Source: Heloderma charlesbogerti
Lineage: Eukaryota > Chordata > Lepidosauria > Squamata > Helodermatidae
NCBI GenBank assembly: GCA_026122225.1
Contig: JANEZZ010000732.1
Location: forward strand, 62,001 to 126,000
Length of the DNA: 64,000 bases
Direction of reading: 5' to 3'
The position numbers and the translations under genes were made by a program. The stretch's first letter is position 1. Each line of letters opens with the position of its first letter. The notes beneath the pieces were generated by a model. The model saw only the letters and a program-made list of their open reading frames with translations. It ran no database searches and was not told the origin of the DNA. Shown here piece after piece: positions 56,200 through 64,000 of this stretch.

Positions 56200-58189
56200 G
56201 TTGCTCCTGGTCTATTCATACTCCTGCTGCAGAGGCCTTTGGGGGAAGAGCAGACTCCCCCAACCTGGGGTCCCCCAGATTGGTTGGACTTCAACTCCCA
56301 TCAGCCCCATCCAGCATGGCCAATGGTCAGGGATGCTGGGCATTGCAGTCCATAACACCTAGAAGGCACTGGTCTGGGGGAGGCTGGGGTAGATGAGGGA
56401 CCACACCATCTTCTGGCTGTGTTGGATTTTGCTGCTGTTGCAGCTTTATTTTGGTTGCATTGTGCAGCATTACTCACCATGCAGATATATCCACATGCGG
56501 GGAGAACAAGAGTTAGAGATAAAGGTTTTCCCTGCAAGGTATCTTACAAAACTTTAAAATAAATAAGCAAAAAATATGGGATGAGATCGCTTGAAAAGGG
56601 CATGAGACAAATGCATGGAGGAGAAGGCTATTGACGTCTGCTGGTCACGGCGGCTATTTGCAAGCTCCAATTTCAGGGGCAGTAGACCTGTGTACACCAG
56701 TTGCTGGGGAACATGGGCCAGAGGGGGCAATTCCTCCAAGGGAATGGGGGGAGGAGTTAGGGAAGAGTAGTTGGGCTTCAGCCCTAATGGGCCTCCCCAC
56801 CCATCCCCCCTCCCCCAACCCCCTCTTGAGGAGTGGGGAGAGGGGAAGGGGAAGGGAGTAGCATTTCACTGTGTCATGACAACAAGGACTAAGCCATATG
56901 CTCTTGCAATTTTCATTTCTGAATCTTTGGTTCCAAGAGGGACAGACCTGGGGGTCATTTCCATAAAGTCAGATGTGTCTGCAGCAGTGGAATTAAAAGT
57001 GATGATTCCATAAAGCTAGCAAGTTTCAGTTTCAAAAGGATGAGTCATCATAAGGCTGCAAAATCAACGCTGACCAGTAGGGGGTGCTGAGATGTTGGGG
57101 GTTGGACAAAATGGCAGATGTTACAAAATGGCCACCCTGCTTCAGAAATCCAAATCCAAAGCTTGCACAGCCCTTTTACATTCCATCAAAGATATTCTTC
57201 TGGTGTGACTGGCGGGGCATATTAATGTCGTGTAGGGCATGATCAGGCCTGCTGGGCCTCGTCAGTCTTCCATGGCCACAATCCACATTCAGTGTTTCAT
57301 GTATTTAAACATGACCTTATCCCAGGGATGGGGAAACTCCCTTCTGTGGGCCTAATCTGGCCTGCAAATGCTCCCTATTCATTCCATGAAACCTTCATGA
57401 ATCCCTCCAGGGGGAGGACTGGAACCCTGAAAGAATCCCTGCTGTTATCTCCAACCTGTGATTGGAGATAAATGTGGGGAATGCGGGCTGGCCGAGTGTG
57501 CTTTGTGCATTTTGTGGGGCATCCATGTGGTATGTTGGCTGGGAATGACAAGATGTCAGGGGCCTGGTGTTAGGGTTGACTGTGTTTGTCTTTGGGGCTG
57601 AAATAAAGTGGGGGCTAAAGGAATCCTGACACCTGCCTTGCTCTCCTCCTGATGTCCTTCAGGGCACGGAGGGCAGGCTAGGAAGGCGTCCAACAAAATT
57701 TAGCTCCCCACTTCTGCTGTAACAATCATTTTGTTTTAAGAGGACAGGTGAGAGGACCCAGCAGTATTCCCGGAGACTGCCTTTGGAGTCCTCAGAAGGT
57801 TGCCAAGGAGCTGCTCCCTTGTGAGGGAAATTCCAGGTCAATGGCCCACGATGACTAGGATCCTGGTGACTCCTCTGCTCTGGAAGGGGACAGCCATTTG
57901 GGGAAAGAGCTTGCCTGTCTTCCCCACCCCCGTCCCACAGCTTAGAAAAAGGGTAGAGTAGAGTTTGATTGACACAGAGGAGGGGACACAGGGCCGGGTT
58001 GCACATCACGATAAGCCACCGTCAGACAAACAGTGCTGACAACCAACTGCAGGCTGTTCGGTCATGCGAACGGAGTCAGGGAGAGCTGAATGTGGGCTCT
58101 GCAAGCATCTTACAGTGCTGGATGTGCGAACAGTGGACTATAACTCCCATCACCCACATCCAGCATTGTTTGCACGGTGCTCCACCTGT

Positions 58190-59470
58190 GCTCAGCCAAT
58201 GCTCAACCAGGATCATCCTGTGAGGCTGCCTGCTGGGAGAGGCAGGACAGATAACGGGAAGGGCTCCTTCACACAATGCAGAGTTGAACAATGGGATTCA
58301 CATCCGCAAGATGTTGTGACGGCCACCAGTTTGGATGGCTTTGAAAGGGGATTGGACAAATTCCTGTAGGAAAAGGCTATCCTCTGATACTAGTCCTGAC
58401 TAGGGATGTACGAAAGTGACTTCCTTTTAACTAAATTTGATTCGAGGTGGGGGGGAGGCACTCCGTCCCTCCCCCCCGAAATTCTGGCCGGGGGGGGAGG
58501 TGCTCCGTCCCTCCCCCCCCCCCGAATCCTGGCCGGCCGGGTGCGCAAATGGCGGCAGCCATAGCCATCGCCGTTTGCATCCCTGCAGTCAGCCGTGATA
58601 GGCTACGTAAACGTTTACGTAGCCTATCACGGCTGATTTAAAAGAAAACAACAACAACGTGCATATGCAAATGGCGGCGCCCATGGGTGCCACCATTTGC
58701 GTTCCTTATTTTGACACGTCTTAGTCTATGTAAACATTTACGTAGACAACGGCGAAAATAAGGGGAACGCAAATAGCGTAGCGTCTACGCTATTTGCGTT
58801 CCCCTTCTTTTCGCCGTCTTAGTCTACGTAAATGTTTACGTAGATTAAGACGTGTCAAAATAAGGAATGCAAATGCGTACTTATGTATTTTATTTGCGTA
58901 CGCACATTTCCCCCCCCTTTATATCAGCCGTGATAGGCTACGTAAACATTTATGTAGCCTATCACGGTATTTTTTAAAAACCTAGCCGTGATAGGCTACG
59001 TAAATCTTTACGTAGCCTATCACTTTTTTTTTTTTTAAACTGGAAATGGCGGCGGTGGCAGCCGGTCAGAAGACCGGCTGCTGCCGCTGCACCGCCGCCG
59101 CACCGCCACAGGAGCCGCCGCCGCCAGGAGGATTCACCCAGGGTAAGTCCCGTCCTGGGGAGAGGGCGGGGGGGCAGACCGTTTCGCCACCAATTTCGGG
59201 GGGCCGAATGCGCTGGCATTCGGCCTCCCCAAGATTCGTGGCGAAATTCTCTGACATCCCTAGTTCTGACAGCTATGTGCTACCTCTAGTATCAGAGGCA
59301 GTAAGACTATGTACACCACTGATGGGGGAGCGTTGTTGCCCTCGTGTCCTGCTTGTGGTTTTCTCACTGATGTATTTTGTTGGCCATTGTCTGAACAGGG
59401 TGCAGGACTAGACGGGCCATTGATCTGACCCAGCATGGCTCTTATATTCCTATGTTCATTTGTGAACAAA
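58190..59470 (+). mobile_element. CR1-type LINE 3' fragment split by element I
   Basis: Pieces 58,200-58,400 and 59,263-59,470 are contiguous in copy 1 (38,300-38,700). It is the same LINE fragment, shared by both V2R duplicates. Confidence 0.85.
58401..59262. mobile_element. palindromic hAT-like MITE, copy I
   Basis: R end left (TAGGGATGtacgaaagtgac), L end right (gcgaaattctctgaCATCCC TA). Target duplication gtcctgac (58,393-58,400) and gttctgac (59,263-59,270), one mismatch. A perfect 44-bp palindrome occupies 58,591-58,634. The L donor is intact (GTAAGT at 59,143-59,148). The R donor is destroyed (ggaagt). Copy 1 of the duplication lacks this insertion. Confidence 0.93.
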
Positions 59471-59579
59471 CTGAAATGTTACAAAGTGCCACGAAGCCAC
59501 CACTGACCTCCTTCCAAAAGAAACCAAACCTTGGCACAAACTCCATCCATGGAATTTCTTACTGCTCAGAGACGTCGAG

Positions 59580-60020
59580 TGAGCATTTATTTATTTTATT
59601 TTGTTCATTTCATTTCCATACCACCCAATAGTTGAAGCTATCTGGGCGGTTCACAAAAATTGAAACCAAAAAGCTCAGGATAAAACAATATAAAATATAA
59701 AGCATTAAAACCACATTATAACAATACCACCAGAATAAAACCAGAATAAAACCTAGCAGCAATGCAGAGATTTAAAATAGGGATTTTAAACACCAGAGCT
59801 AAAAGACTAGCTAGCTAAAATGCCTGGGAGAATAAAGAGGTCTTCACCTGGCTCTGGAAGGAGTACAATGTAGATGCCAGGCAAACCTCTCTAGGGAGCT
59901 CATTCCACAGCAGGGGTGCCACAGCAGAAAAGGCCCTCCTGCTGGTAGCCAGCTGCCTCAGTAGCATAACAGTATGAACCATGGAGGGCTTGCATGCCAC
60001 GTAAAGTGCCGGAGACACAT
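59580..60020 (-). mobile_element. L2-like LINE 3' part
   Basis: Minus-strand translation ends SRRAFSAVAPLLWNELP, then STLYSFQSQVKTSLFSQAF, the typical L2-type C-terminus. It is followed by the 3' tail gaaccgcccagatagcttc-like sequence and AAATA repeats at 59,580-59,640. This links the orphan tails at 7.2, 13.9 and 47.2 kb to this family. Confidence 0.75.
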
Positions 60021-60246
60021 GCAGGCTGGGGGTGCTGATCCCTGCCCCATCCTCTGCCTCCGCTCACCCCAACCTCAGCCTGTCCTCCCAGGTTATTTTT
60101 CATGAGTCGTTTTGTGAAATGAATTCTGGCTATTGCAATAAAGGATCCAAGTGTAGAAATGCCTTTAAGAAAAGCTTCAGTGAACATGTCTGAGTGGATC
60201 TTTACCCTCCTTCATTGGGGCTGCATTTTCCTTCAGAGTCACCCAC

Positions 60247-60373
60247 CTTCCTGGCTGGAGATGGTCCCTTCCGTGCAGGGAGGACAGTCATAGCAGCAAA
60301 CCGGCCTTCCTTCCTGAACCACCTTGACGGATCCTGGGCGACAGCTTTCCACGCACCTGGAATGAGGCAGGGG
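60247..60373 (-). pseudogene. V2R exon 5, copy 2
   Basis: 127 nt, same boundaries as in the complete gene: [18 protein letters not shown], then [18 protein letters not shown]. Open and with intact splice sites, again with the competing inner ttccag. Because exon 6 is deleted downstream and exons 1-3 are absent upstream, it can only be a relic. Confidence 0.88.
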
Positions 60374-60848
60374 CTACGCACAGAACAAGGACCATCAAGG
60401 AAAATGTGTTGGGGCCAATTCAGCTACAGAAATGACAGACACAGTTCAAAGGGCCCAACAGGGTCTCCAGGACTGAACAGGAAGCCCGTAACTAAGCCTG
60501 AGCACACGCAGCTTCCCAGTTTCCTCCCCTGGGCTTCTCCTCCCGTCCTCCTTTGTTTCCCTTGTGTCTTCGGGGACAGGTCCTCTTGTGCTCCGTAAAG
60601 TGCCACATAGACTGGTGGGGCTGTACAAATGGACAGAGAATTCCCAAGTCACCCGCAGCCTGAGTTTGAAGGGAATCCTTCTGGCGCACAGCTGGGAAGC
60701 AGAGCTGGGAAAAGGCTCCCCTCCCCCTGAGATCTTGAAAAATTGCTGCTAGTTGGAACTTCCAGGCTGACCGGGAACCTGTTCCATTTAGCAGAGGCCA
60801 AGAGATGGTAAATAAATACCATGGAATGAAAGGAATCGTTTCCCTCAC

Positions 60849-61079
60849 CTTGTTGAACCACTGGGGCCACACAATGGCGTCCTGATCAATGGCGAACTTG
60901 AGGCCTGCTGGGGATCCCCGTCTTTCCATACTCCCAAACTTCACTTTAACCACAGACTTGTTGGGGAACTTCACCCAGTTCACGATGTCAAAGGCGGCTG
61001 CCAGGTCTCCGTTCTCGTCCAAATACCGCCTCTTCATGGAATTATTGTAAAACTGGGAGTTTCTCAGGAAAGGGTGAAG
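60849..61079 (-). pseudogene. V2R exon 4, copy 2
   Basis: 231 nt, open: LHPFLRNSQFYNNSMKRRYL, then [20 protein letters not shown] and [10 protein letters not shown], intact acceptor and donor. Very close to exon 4 of the complete gene. The sequence upstream is not intron 3 of that gene, so it has lost its 5' exons. Confidence 0.9.
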
Positions 61080-61129
61080 CTAGAACGGCAGAGAAACCAT
61101 ACAGGAATGCATGGAGGAAACCAGAAACC

Positions 61130-62079
61130 TAGGGATGGGGGAGCATTTCTCCCCGAAACTTCGGGGGGCTGAGTGCCAACGCATTCGGCCCCCCGAAATC
61201 GGCAGTGAAATTCTCCCTCCCGCCCCCCCCAGGATGGGACTTACCTTTCACGAATGTCCCTCCTGGTGGCGGGTCCCAGCGGCGGTGCGGCGGGTTTTTG
61301 TTAGGGGCGGGGGCGGCAGCCGGTCTTTTGTAATGGCGCGCCGCCATTACAAGTGAAGTAAAAAAAAACACAAAACCCCGTGATAGGCTATGTAAAGATT
61401 AACATAGCCTATCACGGCTAGATCTCCAAAGTCAGCCGTGATAGGCTATGTAAATCGTCATGTAGCCTATCACGGGTGACTTTGGGAAAAAAAAAAAAGC
61501 ACGTACGCAAATGGCGGCCCCCATGGGGCGCTGCCATTTGTGTTCCTTATTTGGTCCCTGTAGTCTACGTAAAGATTTATGTAGACTACGGCGAAAATAA
61601 GGGCAACGCAAATAGCGTTGCCTTTATTTTCACCGTAGTCTACGTAAATCTTTACGTAGACTACAGGGACCAAATAAGGAACGCAAATGGCAGCGCCCCA
61701 TGGGGGCCGCCATTTGCGTACGCGCTTTTTTTTTTTTTCAAAGTCACCCATGATAGGCTACGTGACGATTTACATAGCCTATCACGGCTGACTTTGGAAA
61801 TCTAGCCATGATAGGCTACATAAATCGTCATGTAGCCTATCATGGGAGTGTTTTTTTTTTTTAACTTTTTTTTTCGCGGCCAGGTAGACGGGGCGCTTCT
61901 ACCCGGCCTGAATTTTGCCGGCGAGGGATGGGGCGCCTCCCCCCCCAGCCTGAATTTCGGCTGGGCAAGGCGGGGTGCCTCCCCCCCCCTCGCATGAACT
62001 TCAGGAGGAGAACCGAAGCACCTCCCCCCCATTGCGAAGCAAGCTTCGAGGACGGGTAAGGGACTTTCGCCCATCCCTA
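61130..62079. mobile_element. palindromic hAT-like MITE, copy J
   Basis: Largest copy (950 bp). Left TAGGGATGGGGGAGCATTTC, right gactttcgcCCATCCCTA. The flanks cagaaacc (61,122-61,129) and cgaaacc fit an 8-bp duplication that lost one base. The unfilled site is present nearby at 62,425-62,440. Most of 61,380-61,855 is a single inverted repeat centred near 61,615, each arm of which contains smaller palindromes. Outward donors at 61,239-61,244 (minus, AAG|GTAAGT) and 62,056-62,061 (plus, GTAAGG). Confidence 0.93.
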
Positions 62080-62580
62080 CGAAACCACACTCGATTTCTC
62101 AGTGCTGCCCATCTCATGCGTGAATCTTCTATGGCTCAGTGTTGGGTCAGGACTGAAGTGGCTGGGTGTGTCTCTTAACATTCCCAAGGGACCTGGTTTC
62201 ATTCCTGAGTGTTATTTCTGTGCTTTATCCCTTTGTAACTTCACTTTAAGTTGAAACTTGTTGGGGAACTTCACCCAGTTCACGATGCCAAAGGCGGCTG
62301 CCACCAGGTCTCCGTTCTCGTCCAAATACTGTCTCTCCATGGAATTATTGTACAACTGGGAGTTTCTCAGGAAAGAGTGAAGCTAGAACAGCAGAGAAAC
62401 CGTGCAGGAATGCATGGAGGAAACCAGAAACCACACTCGATTTCTCAGTGCTGCCCATCTCATGCGTGAATCTTCTATGGGCTATGGCTCAGGGTTGGGT
62501 CAGGACTCAAGTGGCTGGGTGTGTCTCTTAACATTCCCAAGGGACCCGGTTTCATCCCTGAGTGTTATTTCTGTGCTTTA
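62080..62580. repeat. short tandem duplication of exon 4 upstream region
   Basis: Bases 62,383-62,570 repeat 61,080-61,130 joined to 62,080-62,235 (cagaaaccacactcgatttc, gctgggtgtgtctcttaaca). The unit included exon 4 and adjoining intron. The first copy carries element J, the second does not. The joint is at ctgtgctttatcccttt. Confidence 0.88.
62252..62382 (-). pseudogene. V2R exon 4 fragment
   Basis: Starts at an intact-looking acceptor (ctgttctag) with LHSFLRNSQLYNNSMERQYL and [20 protein letters not shown], including a 3-nt insertion, then is cut off at FPNK about 100 nt before the exon's end. It is part of the tandem duplication above. Confidence 0.88.
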
Positions 62581-62909
62581 TCCCTTTGGGGATGTGAAGC
62601 CGACTCATACGCTACAATCGCCCTCTGAGGTCCCCCTCCAGGTGCCTCCTCTGAGGGAGGTTTGGAGGACTGGAACATGGCAGGTGGCGGCCCCTCGGTG
62701 ATGGAACCCGCTTCCCCATGAGGTTCATCCAGTGCCCCAATGCCGTCCCTTTGGTGCCAGGCTAAGACCTTCGTCTCCTCCCAGGCATTTGACAGCATCT
62801 GCTAAAAACCAGGCCTGGGATTTCTAGTGTTGATCGTGCTTCCCTTGTTCTATGGAAACGGTTTCTAAATTATGTTTTCTATTTTCTTTTAAGGTTTTAA
62901 TCTTTCATT
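62581..62909. other. unassigned segment between V2R copies
   Basis: The stretch ccctctgaggtccccctcca to ggcatttgacagcatctgc could be untranslated end sequence of a retroelement, but I cannot name it. No exon seen. Confidence 0.35.
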
Positions 62910-63283
62910 AAACAGGGGGAAGGAGTTGTCTTTTGACAGTGTCATGACAACAAGGACTAAGCCATGTGCTTTTGCAATTGTCATTTTTGAATAATTGATT
63001 CCAAGAGGGATGGGCCTGGGGCTCATTTGCATGAAGTGGGATGTGTCTGGGGCAGTGGAACTCAAAGTGATGATTGCTGGCAAGTTTCAGTTTCAAAACG
63101 ATGACTCATCGTAAGACTGCAATATCAACTCTGACCAGTACAGGGTGCTGTGATGTTGGGGGCTGGACAAAATGGCAGATGTTACAAAATGGCCTCCGTG
63201 CTTCAGAAATCCAAATCCAAAGCTTGCACACCCCTATAAAAATGGCAGACTATTGGTGTACCTGGAAACAATATGAATCAGAT

Positions 63284-64000
63284 TTATTCCTTTGTTTTCA
63301 TCATGAGATGCTCCTTTGTATTCAGATCAGGCCTCAGGATGATAATGTAGCACTTGGGGAGAAAGATGCAGCCCAGCAACCCAGCACTGGAGGCCAAGAT
63401 GGAGAAGACCTGCACGGCCACCATGTATTTCCCCTTGGTGCTCAGGTAGGTGGGCACAAAGGACACCCACACGCTGCAGAAGACCAGCATGCTGAAGGTG
63501 ATCAGCTTGGCTTCATTGAAGGCGCCAGGCAGCTTCCTGGCTAGGAAAGCCGCCGTGAAGCAAATGGCAGCCAGGAAGCCCATGTAGCCAAGAGCAATGT
63601 AAAACATGGAGACAGACCCTTCGTTGCACCGCAGGACAATCTGTCCAGGCTGCGAATGCATGTCGGAGTCTGGGAATGGGGGAGCGATTCCTAGCCAGAT
63701 GGTGCAGATGACAACTTGGACACCAGAACAGGAAATGACAATGGAGTTGGCCAAACTCTTCCCCAGCCATCCCCTCACCCTGTTCCCTGGCTTTGTGGCC
63801 AGGAAGGCCAGCACCACGGTGATGGTTTTGGCCAACAGAGAAGAGACAGCGACCGAGAAGATGATGCTGAAGGCTGTTTGTCAGAGGGGGCAGATTGCTT
63901 TACTTGGGCGGCCAATGAAGAGGAAGGAGGACGAGAAGGAAAGCAGGAGGGAGATGAGGAGAATGTAGGAGAGATCCCGGTTGTTGGCTTTAAATACCGG
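63284..64000 (-). pseudogene. V2R exon 6, copy 3, with nonsense mutation (runs off the window)
   Basis: Paralogue of exon 6 of the complete gene. From 63,284 the frame covers TM3 to the C-terminus ([19 protein letters not shown] to [15 protein letters not shown]). Upstream in the same frame a CGA codon has become TGA (plus-strand tca at 63,881-63,883), in the loop before TM3, so a product would end after about TM2. Upstream of this stop the sequence remains V2R-like up to the window edge. The stop codon is again within AATAAA. The rest of this copy lies beyond 64,000. Confidence 0.9.

Larger units (their letters stand above)
56200..61080. repeat. V2R segmental duplication, copy 2
   Basis: Tandem, same-orientation paralogue of 35,580-40,830. 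Between 57,165 and 57,180 it passes directly from 3'-flank sequence to intron 5 sequence, so about 1 kb containing all of exon 6 is missing. It contains a CR1-type fragment shared with copy 1, its own palindromic element I, an L2-like fragment longer than in copy 1, and exons 5 and 4. Confidence 0.88.

Overview
The window looks like squamate reptile (lizard or snake) nuclear DNA. It is dense in BovB/RTE and CR1-type LINEs, carries tRNA-headed SINEs of the Sauria/Squam type, and holds intron-containing vertebrate genes with GT-AG junctions. Almost all open frames are repeat-derived or shadows. Two chemosensory/immune families provide the real genes: MHC class II beta and vomeronasal type-2 receptors (V2R, class C GPCRs). 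I cannot name the species.

Layout. 1-2.6 kb: nothing recognised. 2.6-5.0 kb and 29.6-32.6 kb: arms of a large diverged inverted duplication. 5.9-12.2 kb (minus): transmembrane and beta2 (Ig) exons of an MHC class II beta gene, split by a repeat-filled intron; no beta1 exon seen on that strand. 17.7 and 21.05 kb (plus): a signal-peptide exon and a damaged beta1 exon of a second, oppositely oriented class II beta copy. 22.7-26.6 kb: a nearly full-length, decayed CR1-type LINE. 27.8-29.3 kb: a BovB insertion with a 5' inversion and a 418-residue open reverse-transcriptase frame. 34.55 kb (plus): a third, truncated beta1 fragment running into a minisatellite. 36.4-49.2 kb (minus): a complete six-exon V2R gene whose exon phases all fit (885 residues). 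50.6-53.4 kb: a nearly full-length broken RTE. 56.2-61.1 kb: a tandem copy of the 3' half of the V2R locus, keeping exons 4 and 5 and lacking exon 6. 62.25-64.0 kb: an exon 4 fragment and the last exon of a further V2R copy with a nonsense mutation, running off the end.

The most unusual component is a family of about eleven short non-autonomous DNA elements (about 0.5-0.95 kb) spread across the whole window. They begin TAGGGATG and end CATCCCTA. Several intact ones sit between 8-bp target duplications (hAT-like). They are built from nested perfect palindromes and CpG-rich GCC/CGG stretches, and nearly every copy carries a consensus 5' splice donor facing outward near each end. The same window contains both the filled site and a duplicated unfilled site for one insertion. 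I propose them as mobile outward-facing first-exon/promoter modules; that function is inference only.

The genes would not act in one pathway within a cell. V2Rs are pheromone/peptide receptors of vomeronasal neurons and class II beta is the antigen-presenting chain. Their adjacency may matter because MHC peptides are known V2R ligands in mammals.
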